This document shows positions 46,365 to 58,075 of a stretch of DNA of 64,000 nt, one piece after another. Location of the stretch: contig NC_051443.1 in NCBI RefSeq assembly GCF_001649575.2, positions 1,093,516-1,157,515 of the forward strand, read 5' to 3'. The DNA is from Kryptolebias marmoratus (taxonomy: Eukaryota; Chordata; Actinopteri; Cyprinodontiformes; Rivulidae). Positions within the stretch are counted from its first letter, which is position 1; each line of letters starts with the position of its first letter. The position numbers were made by a program, and so were the translations under genes. Below the pieces are notes generated by a model. That model worked only from the letters and a program-made list of their open reading frames with translations. It was not told where the DNA came from and made no database searches.

Positions 46365-47030
46365 GTCATTCACCGATTACCCTTTTAAAGGATTTCAGTC
46401 AAGTATTCCATCGCTGGGACATGTTATCTTTAAGGAGAGTCTACACACCAGTCCAGATCACCTGGCTGCTATCACTGAAACTCCTGCGCCTAAAAATATG
46501 TCAGTTCTTCATTTGTTCCTGGCTTTAACCTCCTGGTTCAGAAAGTTTCTACCAAGCTATACAACAGTGGTTGAGCTATTACAAAACCTACTTCAAACAA
46601 ATACTCTAGCTCACATGTGTCAAACTCAGTTCCTCGGGGAGCGCTCTCCTGCCTGTTTTAGATGAGTTCTTACTTTAAAACACCTGTTTTAAATGGACTA
46701 AATGGATGACTTGTGGACATGCTTCTGGAAAACTTGATGATTTGGTGGGGAGGTAATTAAACCATTTGAATCAGCTGTGTTGGAGTAGGAAAACCTAAAA
46801 TGTCCAGAGCAGTGGCCCTTGAGACCTGTAGTTTAATACCCCTGCTCTAGCTGAACTAAAATGGACTGATGCGGCAACTTAAACTTTCAATGATCTCAAA
46901 ACAATGGCCCTGAATTGCCCACCACTTGTCATCTACAACCCTCAACTGCCAACATTCATCACAACTGATGCCCCAGAGTATGAATTGGAAACTGTTCGGA
47001 CACAGGTGCTTTTAACCAACGTGTACTTGG
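46365..47030 (+). pseudogene. Gypsy pol fragment (RT-RNase H), split by a hAT MITE
   Basis: HLAAITETPAPKNMS, FLALTSWFRKFLPSY, then after the MITE LKWTDAA and NPQLPTFITTDAPEYEL, the connection between RT and RNase H. Opposite strand to the copy at 3981-4740. Confidence 0.7.
46612..46844. mobile_element. 233-bp hAT MITE
   Basis: Flanked by a perfect 8-bp duplication CTCTAGCT (46604-46611, 46845-46852). Ends CACATGTGTCAAACTC and TAGTTTAATACCCCTG are the degenerate inverted termini of the common GTGTCAAACTC fish hAT MITE. Confidence 0.9.
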
Positions 47031-47332
47031 AGTACTTTAAACTAGTTTGGAAAATAGTTCAATTTGGAATTTGGTCAACGGATGTTATAAATTTTGCTAG
47101 TTTTTGATGAAGTATCAGTTTGGAAATGGATGTTATTTATCAATTTGCATCAGTTAAAATATACCAGCTAGAAACAAACAATCATCTTCTTTTATTTTTC
47201 TCACAAAGTTATAGGGGCCTCACTGAATCAAAAACTGTGGAGGGCCAGTCATCACTTCATCTTTGAGTAACTTAGAGACTGCTCAGGCCTCGACAAGACC
47301 ATGACAAGGAGGCAGGTGACAGTGGTCAGTGA

Positions 47333-49031
47333 CAGTGGCGGCTGGTGGAGTTTTCTCCAGGGGGGGCTATAAGTCCAAAATAGACATATACCAAAACATA
47401 TACTAATGTATCACACCAGTGTATTTACATGAATTAAAACAACAGAAGCAACATTATAATGTACATATAAATGCACAAATGCTTCCTGAACACCAATACT
47501 TACAAAGACGGAGGTCTCCCAAGGCACAAGCCTGTAGGACATATTTAGCGTTTATAACACTTGTTTTCTTCCTTATTTTTCAAAACTTTACCGGAGAAAA
47601 TACGTCAAAGCTTGTTTTATGGTGAGAGCACTCACTACGTCACGTATTCTGAACGTACAATATAACGAAGATCAGATGTCTCACTACGATTAGAATTCAA
47701 ATCCAAACATTTTAAGTTTTCTCGCATAAATTTTCTTAAACTAATTATTAACTATGAACTTATTTATCAATTTTTGCAACTTAGTCACATAATGAACTTA
47801 TTACTGTCTTTGAATAAAAGGCAGCTCACCCGCGGCTCGACCTTTCAATCAGGCGAACTTTCTGACAGACGGATGTGACGTCAGCCTNNNNNNNNNNNNN
47901 NNNNNNNNNNNNNNNNNNNNNNNNNNNNNNNNNNNNNNNNNNNNNNNNNNNNNNNNNNNNNNNNNNNNNNNNNNNNNNNNNNNNNNNNNNNNNNNNNNNN
48001 NNNNNNNNNNNNNNNNNNNNNNNNNNNNNNNNNNNNNNNNNNNNNNNNNNNNNNNNNNNNNNNNNNNNNNNNNNNNNNNNNNNNNNNNNNNNNNNNNNNN
48101 NNNNNNNNNNNNNNNNNNNNNNNNNNNNNNNNNNNNNNNNNNNNNNNNNNNNNNNNNNNNNNNNNNNNNNNNNNNNNNNNNNNNNNNNNNNNNNNNNNNN
48201 NNNNNNNNNNNNNNNNNNNNNNNNNNNNNNNNNNNNNNNNNNNNNNNNNNNNNNNNNNNNNNNNNNNNNNNNNNNNNNNNNNNNNNNNNNNNNNNNNNNN
48301 NNNNNNNNNNNNNNNNNNNNNNNNNNNNNNNNNNNNNNNNNNNNNNNNNNNNNNNNNNNNNNNNNNNNNNNNNNNNNNNNNNNNNNNNNNNNNNNNNNNN
48401 NNNNNNNNNNNNNNNNNNNNNNNNNNNNNNNNNNNNNTGTCGACCTCTGGATCACCTAACATCTCCATCTTCTCCTCCACGCTGCTGGACACCTCCTGGA
48501 TCTGTAAGAACAAAAGAACATTAAGAAGCCATCGTGCAGTGCTAGGCTGATATTAGGATTGGTACCCGAGACTCACCCTGTTGCTCTTACTTCACAGATC
48601 GCTCCACAAACCTATCGCACTGTACATACCTTGGGCACCTGTAAATAAATTGCACTTACCTTCAGCTGCTGTCTCTGTGTCTGGTTTGGGTCTCGCTCTT
48701 GGACTAATTACCCTGCATTCATGTCAGGTGCGCCCTGAACCGTCCTATCTCTTGTACTGAAAAAGGAGCTACTGCGCATGTACAACTTTTAACGAGAGTC
48801 TATGGACAAAGATTTTTGCACCCCAGGGCCAATCAGACAATGTCGATGAACAAAACAACTTTACTTATCATTAACTATAAAATATTTATCTTACACAACT
48901 AAAAAAATATATACATATATTTTTATTTTATTATTTTATTTTTATTTAATTTTTTATGTCTTATTCAAGGCAATGTTAGTGGTGAGTGGTGGGGCGGCAC
49001 CCTTGCGCCCTCTACTGGCCAGCCGCCACTG
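47333..49031. mobile_element. hAT-like element spanning an assembly gap
   Basis: Termini CAGTGGCGGCTGG and CCAGCCGCCACTG are exact inverses (13 bp). They are flanked by GTCAGTGA (47325-47332) and GTCAGCGA (49032-49039), an 8-bp duplication with one mismatch. The core is mostly N (47888-48437), so a transposase cannot be judged. Confidence 0.75.
47888..48437. other. assembly gap (N)
   Basis: 550 N inside the hAT-like element. Confidence 0.99.
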
Positions 49032-49039
49032 GTCAGCGA

Positions 49040-50240
49040 TCCGTCCAAGGTCACTGAGATTGCAGTGATGTTTGAAGAGAGCCAGCCAGGATACAGTAGG
49101 GGTCAGGCAATTCGTTGATGTAAAAAATAGTGTGGATGTTGGTTTAGGACTCAAAGGTCCAGGCAGGTTTTAAATCTAGAAATATTTATTGAATGAACCA
49201 CAGATGACAAAAACCAGGACTGACTAGGAGTGAGGATATGACAATGAGTTGGAGACAAGAAGAGGCATAAATACCAGGGAAGGATGGTTACTCAATGAGA
49301 ACAGCTGGGAAGATGCAGATGGTTGACAGTCAAGCAGAGGAGAATTATGACCGTCAAACAAAAACAAAACAAACTGCCAGGCTGAGCAGGTAAAAAGAAC
49401 ACAGATGGCTAGGAAGAGAAGACACTGGTAGAAACCAACTGAACACACAGGAACCTAAAAACAACTCGAAGACAACCAAACCATAACAACCTGCTGTATT
49501 TGCTGCTGGCTGAGAGAGGTGAGACCTAAAGCCTAAATTCAGTGTTCCTGTTCACCACTGGCTTTGTTGTTCCCCACATGGTAATAATAGCAAGTTCCTC
49601 AGCACTAATACAACAACTGACTAAAAATTATTTTTAACATGAATGGTGCTTGTTTTTACCTTCTGAAGTGGATATGAATTTGTCTTTTTGTAGACGTGTT
49701 GTTTTTGATGCAGTTTTTTTGTCTTTAGGTGAACAACTTTTCAAGGTTGTTGTTGATCAAGAGATTGTGAATGACCACATCAACTTCCCCTTTGTGGCCC
49801 TGAGCACACATTTTGTTTTCTGCTTTGAACACAAAGTAGCCAAAGGAAATGCTACTCACACTGGAATCTTTAGAATGTAATCAATGTTTTGTTGTTCAAT
49901 TAGTTAGTTAACTAGACATCCAACATGGCGGACCAGTCCCTGTTTTGGTATTTTAAGAAGGTGCCAGTACGATTTTAAAAGTACAGTTTAGGTATTTTTG
50001 CTTCCCTAAGTCATTGCAGGAGATATTTGGCTGTTCAGATGTGTTTTGTTCTGACTTGTTGAATACGGAGCAAAGTTTGATAGTATTCACACCTGTACAG
50101 CAGAGAGAAACAAGAATTATTTCAATGCTTTACATTTAAAAACTGCTTTTTTCATGACAGACGCAGCTCGCTCTGTCACCACTGCCATATTTCTGCTGTT
50201 TAATTCAAAACCCTTTCATTGTCAATAAAGATAAAATATT
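49040..50240. other. possible LTR remnant then noncoding
   Basis: 49130-49520 has an LTR-like composition, with AATATTTATTG (AATAAA on minus) near 49185, but no boundaries were found. The rest is AT-rich with nothing recognised. Confidence 0.3.
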
Positions 50241-50258
50241 TTTAAAAATCAAAATGTC

Positions 50259-51165
50259 GCGCGGCCTCCTGCCGGGGCGTGTGGGGCCCTTGCTGTCCGG
50301 GGCTGGGCGCTCGGTGTGTGTCGGCTCGGCCTGGTGCCTGCGCGGTGGGGCTCGGGTCCTCTGGTCCTGGTGGGCCTTGGCCTGGGTTGGTGTGCGCCCT
50401 CGGTGCCCGGGCCTCGGTGCCCGGCCCTGGGGCTGCTTCCNNNNNNNNNNNNNNNNNNNNNNNNNNNNNNNNNNNNNNNNNNNNNNNNNNNNNNNNNNNN
50501 NNNNNNNNNNNNNNNNNNNNNNNNNNNNNNNNNNNNNNNNNNNNNNNNNNNNNNNNNNNNNNNNNNNNNNNNNNNNNNNNNNNNNNNNNNNNNNNNNNNN
50601 NNNNNNNNNNNNNNNNNNNNNNNNNNNNNNNNNNNNNNNNNNNNNNNNNNNNNNNNNNNNNNNNNNNNNNNNNNNNNNNNNNNNNNNNNNNNNNNNNNNN
50701 NNNNNNNNNNNNNNNNNNNNNNNNNNNNNNNNNNNNNNNNNNNNNNNNNNNNNNNNNNNNNNNNNNNNNNNNNNNNNNNNNNNNGCACTTATGCATGTTC
50801 ACAACCACACACAAATAGATGTAGGAATGCCTATGTAGGTATCATATGTAGACATATAGATAGATATGTGAAGGTATATTCATGTGTATGCTGTGCTTTG
50901 TCATGTCCTTTACAGGGGAACAGACAGTGGTCAGGTGCTTGCCGTGTTGCCGTGTGCTCTCTTTGTGTATACATCTTATATTTTGTAGTCTTTCTTTCTC
51001 TCTCTTCTTTTTCTTTCTATATTATAATGAAAAAAAAAATAAATATATTTATATATATATATAATAAACACTCCACTTGATAATCACTAGAATAAATAGT
51101 TTTCAATAATGGTGTGGAGAGGATGGCTGTAAGGGGAGAAGGGAGGCCATTAAAAAAAAAAAAAA
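50259..51165 (+). mobile_element. poly(A)-tailed retroposed unit with GC-rich 5' end
   Basis: Flanked by a 15-bp direct repeat AAAAATCAAAATGTC (50244-50258 and 51166-51180) and ending in about 19 A (51152-51170). The 5' 180 bp is very GC-rich, then 344 N, then an AT-rich 3' part. Family not recognised. Confidence 0.6.
50441..50784. other. assembly gap (N)
   Basis: 344 N immediately after the GC-rich stretch; probably a sequencing-difficult region. Confidence 0.99.
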
Positions 51166-51180
51166 AAAAATCAAAATGTC

Positions 51181-52815
51181 ACATGCAGCGATGAATTGTG
51201 GGTAAATACTTTGCTGAAGTCCTCCTGGATGCGGGCTTAGCTGAAGGGTGGATGTAGTACACAAAGGGGGCGGGGCTAAAGACCACTCTGGAGAATTGGG
51301 ACACACTACTCATTTAAACCCTTCAGCATGAACACACATTTGAAGGACACGAGGGTGGAAGTGCGAGTATTGGGACGGGGACCAGATCTGTTTGAGGAAC
51401 AGTAGCAATCTGCTTTAGAATTTGGTTCTTTCAGATCATGTTGAATATCTAATAATTAAATAATATCTTGTCTGGACAGACCCACTTCCAAAATCATTTG
51501 CTACTGTCTTATAAAAACTCCAATCTTTAAATATTTCATAGTGTTTCATGTACACACTATGTAAATGTTCAGACAACCATCAATTTGAGAAGCACTGGGG
51601 AATTGGCTTGTGACAGGAACTGGACAATATTTGACTTGACCAGCCATGATTGGTAACCAGATGGTCAACATTCAAAAACCTGATGTTTTTCCCATCAGTG
51701 AATGCTTGTGCTGCACCTGGCACAGCTTGTTCAGAAAGTTTTTACTGTGTGGAGGAAACATGAAGTTAGCCGTATTGACTGTAAGGTGTTTAGAAGTAAA
51801 GTCGGAGCAAGAATTAATGTTGGAGGGCCTGTTAGAAGGAAACTGCATTTTCTATGAAGAAATATTAGCGACTGATCCTCATGTGATCGGTCGCTAATAT
51901 TTCTACTTCAGGCTGGACTCCAGCAGACAGAAAAATGGGTTACAGCTCTTTTCTTTTACTTTTTAAGCTTTCAACTAATGTCTGTCATAGAATGCATTGG
52001 ATTAAGATGTTTTCAACTGGTTGGGAAAACTTTGATGAGGTAGGCTGTATTTTCTGACTCAGGAACTGCTGTTAATGTTAGCAAAGCTAATGATGCCAAT
52101 AAAAGACATTAAACAGTTATAATGTCAGTGCAGTGATCCTTTCATCCTTGTTTCAATATAACAACCGGGACTGATTATTATGCAGTTGGCTTTCTTTCAC
52201 ACAGGTGACTGTCCTCTGTTCTTATGTTAAATTAACAATCATTAACAGCACAAGGGTGAGAGTTTGCAGAGCATGGATGACTAACTGACTAATGTTTAAG
52301 TTTGCACAAATGTTAAGAAGCTAAAATCTGTCTTTAAAAGCAGACGTACTGTACTTATTGTTCTGTTGGGTTTTACAAGAACAAGTCCCTTTGTCTAATG
52401 ATCTGAAGGATATCGTTTAAAGATTTACAGTGGCAGAAAGAGAGAAAAAGTTCAGTAACCTGGTAAGAGGTGTTTTTAGAAAATGGTTTTTACTATAAAC
52501 ATTTATTGTGAACAGAAATTTCAGATCATTTATACATTAGAAAAAATATATCTCTGATAAAAAATTGGGGTTGACATTATCAACTTCCGATTGTCCAGGG
52601 AAATTTGAACGTTAAATTATTTTCTATACAATAGACATTTCAAACTCTTAACTGTTTGACTAAACACCAGCTGCCTGTTGACTACCAACAGAAAGAATTT
52701 AACTGGAATTTATTTTTCTGACAGACTGATGTGAAAGGCATACTGGTTTAGCTTTTTAACTAAAATGACCACCACCTACTCAACAGGCAAAAATGTGATG
52801 TTTCTGCAGCCACTG
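51181..52815. other. noncoding, with a near-perfect hairpin
   Basis: No gene recognised. 51858-51877 and 51885-51904 are 20-bp inverted arms with one mismatch around a 7-nt loop. The 83-codon frame 51646-51897 ends in this hairpin and has no recognisable domain. Confidence 0.45.
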
Positions 52816-52816
52816 A

Positions 52817-52894
<78 letters not shown>
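52817..52894. repeat. ATT/AAT palindromic microsatellite
   Basis: About 13 ATT units meet about 12 AAT units head to head, giving a self-complementary tract. Confidence 0.97.
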
Positions 52895-52897
<3 letters not shown>

Positions 52898-53078
52898 CTT
52901 GTATTGAGCAGCAATGTGAAAGCTTTCTGTCACTCAGTAGTTTGATGCATCTTTAAAACTGAACAGTATAAAGCTCCCCTCCATAAACTGAAACCCAGAA
53001 ATTAAACTGCAGCAGGATTCGGCTGATTTATTTATTTATTTATTATTCAGAAACTTCAGAAAATAGATTTTGTACAGA

Positions 53079-53925
53079 GGGCAGCATGGTGATGCAGTGG
53101 TTAAAGCTGTGGCAGTTTCATTATTTGTGTAGCATTTCCATGGTCTCCCCTTGCTTGAGTGGGTTCTCCATTTTCCTCCCACAGTCCAAAAATATCATGT
53201 TAGGGTAACTGGTAACTACAAATTTTCACTAGGTGTGACTGAGAGCGTGAATGGTTGTCTGTCTCATTTGTTTTAAGACTAGGCTTAAAGCTTTCCTTTC
53301 TGACAAATCCTATCGTTAGGGTTGTCTTGGGTTTCTGGAGCTATCCCATAGTTGTGCTCCTTAAGGCTTAAACTGCTGAAGGGAAAAACTGACCACATTT
53401 ACTCACTCTGCCTTTACTTGTTCTACTCTCCATGTTTGTATTTGTAATTGTTTCTATCATTAACATGTGTTTTTCTTTGTCTTTCTTCTCATAGAAACTA
53501 CACCTTGATCAGTTATTCTGTGTTTGTCTGTGTCTCTTTCCTGTCCTCTCAAACCCCAGTCCTAAGCCTGGTTCTGCTGGACGTTTCTTCCTGTTAGAAG
53601 GGAGTTTTTCCTTTTTACTGTCGCCAATGTGCTGCTCGGGATGGGAGATTGCGACGAAGTAAAGATTCAACACAATCTGCTGGCTTCCTTAGACAAATAA
53701 CTTTTAGTAATTGGCATTTTACAGTGTTTGCAAATGTTTTTGTACAATGGGTTGAGATAACTTTTCTCGTAAATTAGTACTATATAAATAAACCGAACTA
53801 AATTGTTTCTGAGGCCCTGTGATGAACTTGCAACCTGTCCAGGGTGTACTCTGCCTATTGCACAATGAGTCCAATGAGTGTACCAGTCCCCTGTAATCCT
53901 GCAGGAAAAAGCATATTTAAAAAAT
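53079..53925 (+). mobile_element. ATGG-tail SINE split by a LINE 3' end
   Basis: 53079-53280 (GGGCAGCATGGTGATGCAG to GGTTGTCTGTC) and 53805-53925 (CTGTGATGAACTTGC, CCTGTCCAGGGTGT) are the two halves of the SINE family seen at 45975. Both are decayed. Confidence 0.7.
53281..53804 (+). mobile_element. L2/Maui-like LINE 3' end
   Basis: Matches the 3' UTR of the LINE at 31200-32600 in inverse orientation (CTAAGCCTGGTTCTGCTGG, GAGTTTTTCC, TATATAAATAAA tail). It is flanked by TTGTTT repeats that fit a short target duplication in the SINE. Confidence 0.7.
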
Positions 53926-54629
53926 GGATATATTGTATTCTTGTAATTATAGTTCTTTGAGAGAAATATTTGAAAAAGTCAGTATCGGTAGGTTGGAGCT
54001 GTACTAGAACTGGAAAATGCTCTCACCCATAAAACTAGATTTGGTGCATCTCTACCATCAGTTTTGCATTACACATTTTCCTTTTTTTATTTTAGTTATC
54101 CAAGTATAAATATTGATATACTTGCCAGATGAGCCCCAGACAGGAGCTAGTTTTTGCTGCTGCTGCTGTTAGATTTTGCAAGTAAGCACATAAATCTAGG
54201 TAAATAACAGTGTATTGACAGTGGTATGAAGATCTATAATATTGGATTCAGATGATCATCTTTAAAATATGAGATTGGAGCCATTTTAATATGGTAGCAA
54301 TTCACTTTGGTCTTGGTTGGGTTGAGACTAGCTTTTGGCTCAGTAGTCATGTTGAATGATTAATTGTATTTTATGAGGACTTAATCCTTAGATTGCTCGA
54401 TTTATTCACCCTTTATCATTTACCAGAACTCAACAGCTGAAGGCTAAATTCATTCATCACAAGAAATTTTGTATCATTATGTATGAAAGAAAGGAGAGAT
54501 GATATTTGCCTTTTAAATTTTACTACAAAATAAACAAAATGAAAAACAAACAAGATCAACAAACAATTAACATAACAAAAAAACAATCAAAATTTGGGAT
54601 TAATTTTCTGAGCACAAAGTAATTATTAT

Positions 54630-55310
54630 CTGTATCAGGTTTTGCGGAAATAGTCAAAGGCGAGCAACTTGGCGACAAACAGACTTGAGAGACAACGAAA
54701 TAAGGTAAGTGATTTTATTTACAGTGCAGGACAAGGAACGGGAGATGGAGGGTGAGTATTCGGAGGATCCAACAGGGAGTAATTTCTTTTGGATGGAGAA
54801 GTGTTCTGTTCTTACTGGTAAAGGAGGTGATTTCCACACAGAGGAGGAAGGTGAAGGTAATCAGAGGTGAGTATTTACAGATGGAGGTTTCCAGCGTAGT
54901 TGATTCCGGACACGGAGGTGAGTACTCACAGGTGTACGTTCCACAGGTAGGTCGGGTTCCTGATGGAGGCAGACAGGCACGGCGCGGATCAGATCGTGTG
55001 AGAGGTTTGGGGAAGAACTTCTTCGATGAAGGCGGCGAGACACACAGATCAGGCAAGCTCCAGGAAGCCAAGGGTTCTGAATGGTTCTGAGGATACACAG
55101 AGTACAAAAACACGAGCAAGACTCATGAAGCAGAATCTGATAGAGGCCAAGATGCTTTTACCCACGGCAAGCGATGCCTCAGCGTCGGTCTGGTCTTCAC
55201 CGCAGCATTAAGTACCCGGAGCACTGATGATCTTGATCTGCCGCAGCTGAGGACGATTAGTCTGCCAACCAATCAGGAACCGGAAGCAAACTCACAGAAT
55301 ACCACAATCT
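54630..55310 (-). repeat. probable solo LTR
   Basis: A GC-richer island with TG and CA ends (TGTATCAGG ... ATACCACA). Its layout is like the solo LTR at 43528, including GGTAAGTGATTTTATTTACA versus GGTAAGTGGTTTATTTACAC. The target duplication is unclear. The 112- and 134-codon frames within it have no domain. Confidence 0.45.
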
Positions 55311-57190
55311 GAACCTGATTTAAATAGTTACACTCATTTAAGTATGATTAAACAAGATACAACTCTAAAGCAGGAATTAATCCTTTAATGAGCTGAAAAA
55401 GGACTTTGATTATAAGTTTGTCTAAAGCAGAAGGATCTTTGAACAGGATGTTTGATTAAAATCTGTTTAGGTTTATATGTGAAAGGTCAATTTTGACTAC
55501 TATGATCATTTGTTTGCCTTAGAATTTGGATTAGAAGGTCATTAATGATCCTGACATATTGTTAGAAAAATCAGTAAGCATTAGGTAGGTAGGTAGGTAG
55601 GTACATTTATTTATATAGCACTTTTCAGCACGAGGCGACTCAAAGTGCTTTCTCTCCCATTAGAATGGGAAAGAACATTGTTTTATCAACTTGCAATAGC
55701 TTCAAATTTATTGCAAGTTTTTTTTATTAGAACCTTATCAAAGATTTGGGTTCTGCGCTGCATCATCAACAATTATATCAGTAGTTAACTTTCTTCATGT
55801 CTATGATTTATTTATAATTGGTGCTGTCCTACAGAAAACAAGACATTTTTATTGATAACTTGGTGCAGCTCTTAGCTGGGTTTATCCAACAATTGCAAAC
55901 CACCTCCACAGCTTTGAGAATATTAACTGTTTTCTTTGTATACATTTCTACACCTTCATTAATTTCCTGTTATGCAATTATTTTGTCAGAAATATGAAGA
56001 AATTTCTATATGTAATAATGAGCTGTTAAATGTTTGAATGCTATTTTTATATAATTTATATTTTGCATATTTATCTGAATAAATGGGTAATATTTAGCAT
56101 AAATATTGTTTCTTATGTCTAAAGTTTAATTAAATGTTTAAGCAAACTAGTTATAGATTTATTAATTATACCTTATTTATTGTTTTGAATTTAAACATAT
56201 CTAAAAGATAAAAACAAGTCAAAATGTAAGATTCATAGTCACTCGCTGAGACAGGTGACAGGTGAATGTTTGGGCACAGGGACGATAATGGACCAGAGCA
56301 AGCTGAAGGGATAAAAACCTGCAGAAACATCCTGCCAGCTGGTCAGCCCATACTTCCAGGGTTCTGCCCGACACTCTGTGTGCTCCTCCAGCTTTGTTGG
56401 TGTTGATCCTCCTCAGAGTGGAACTTACTTGATTTACCTAATTTATTTAACTTTACTGAAATATAAACATGATTAAAATGAGACTGTTTGAAAAATTTCA
56501 AGCTAAAACATTGGTTGATATTTAACTATTTTATTTCAGTGGGATTTAGTTGTTACATTTAGGTCATTTTAACTGAAACATATTGGTTATAATCTACCAA
56601 AATAAAATAGGTGCAAATTGTTATGCTGTTTTTATTCAGATTTAAAATATTTATTTTTATAGTGAAATGTTTCTTCATATAAAATGCAGCTCTGTTCCCT
56701 CTGACTGTGGCAGCAGGGATGGACTCTGAACTTTCTCAAACAAACCCAGCACAGCAAATTCTCATTCAGCAGAAACTGACTTCAGATCAGTGCCTTGGGC
56801 AGTCTGGCCCTCTCCAAGTCCCTTGACACCCCACTCTCCTCCCTCCATCTCCTTATCCCCCTTTTTATCCCATCCTCTGGCTCCACACCCAGCCCTCTCT
56901 CTGTGGGGCCAAGTGGGCAGACGGTGGCCCAGGTCTGCAGTAATTTTCCTCCTGACTGGTTTTAATGTAAAGGGTAATGTGAGAAGAGACAGGCACACAC
57001 TTTGTGAGCGTATATATTCTTTCACACACACACACATGCACATGGACGGCTGTGTTCCACAGCATCCAGCAGTCCATTACCAAGAGGCTCTACATCCTCT
57101 TTATTTATTTCTTCTTTGCTCCCTCTGTTTACTCTCAAGAGTATTTTCCTCAATTCTGCTTTTTATCACTCCATCTTCTCAGCTGCGTAT
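55311..57190. other. noncoding with a small GTAG repeat
   Basis: A GTAG tract and a TTTATATAGCACTTTTCAGC repeat lie at 55584-55650. The 56780-57180 frames on both strands are composition artefacts. No gene recognised. Confidence 0.45.
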
Positions 57191-57204
57191 CTCCAACAGA
57201 GTGA

Positions 57205-57435
57205 GACAAACACACACACATAAAAACACAAACCCACACACACACACAAACCTAAAAACACAAACGTAAACCGAAAAACAAACACAAAGAAAAACCTAAC
57301 ACAAACACAAACCTAAACACACAAAAAACTAAAACAAACAGACCTAAACAGACACACATAAACCTAAAACACACAAACCTAAACACACACAAATCTAAAC
57401 CTAAAAACAAACCTAAACACACACAAACACAAAAC
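57205..57435. repeat. ACACAAACCTAAA degenerate minisatellite
   Basis: About 230 bp of imperfect CACAAACCTAAA-type units, strongly C/A on plus. No exact telomeric CCCTAA unit was seen. Confidence 0.85.
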
Positions 57436-58075
57436 CGTTTAATCAGCATTCACTACTGACCTAAACCAACCAGCAGCTTCACCTGTCACTGATGTATCTA
57501 CATCTAGGAGGTGTAGAGTCACTGCATCAGAAGCCTAGAAGCAGCTCAGTGAGGACGCAGAGGGCTTTTTACAGCCATGTGTCTCCAGGAAGCCCCGAGC
57601 AGCCTACAATGTTGCCTCTTTGAGGCTTTCAGATAAGAAACCAGGAGGAAGACCGTCTAAAATCTAATGTTAGCTCAGCTCATGAGATTTTACTGTACAC
57701 TGACTGAGAACCAAAAGATCTAAATTGAGAGATGGCATACAAGGATGTAAAAAAAAGTTAAAGGTAAATGTTGAGGCCAAACTTCATTAAAATAAATAAA
57801 TAAATAAGGTGCAGTAACGGTTACAGATTACATTTTATTATATACCTAAAAATAAAAGACAAAAAGCAAAATGTCACTTGATAATGCTGGTCTGCAGCCA
57901 GAAGCCTCCTGGTCCAGAAGTGGTATAGTCCCTAGAATTAAAAAAGGAAGCTTGAGTCTCCTAAAAAATCATAGAGGAATTAGTCTGACTTCATATGCAG
58001 CTAAACTAGACAACAAAATGCTACTGAAAAGAGTGCAAGTACACATTGATCCATTACTGAGGAACAATCTAAATG

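Noticed and set aside
47826..48513. Open frames of about 200 codons around the second gap
   Set aside because: Nearly all residues are from 550 N.
50242..51080. Open frames up to 254 codons around the GC-rich segment
   Set aside because: They cross 344 N; the visible part is low-complexity GC-rich translation in all frames.
57205..57435. Interstitial telomere
   Set aside because: Units are ACACAAACCTAAA-like and irregular, without tandem TTAGGG.
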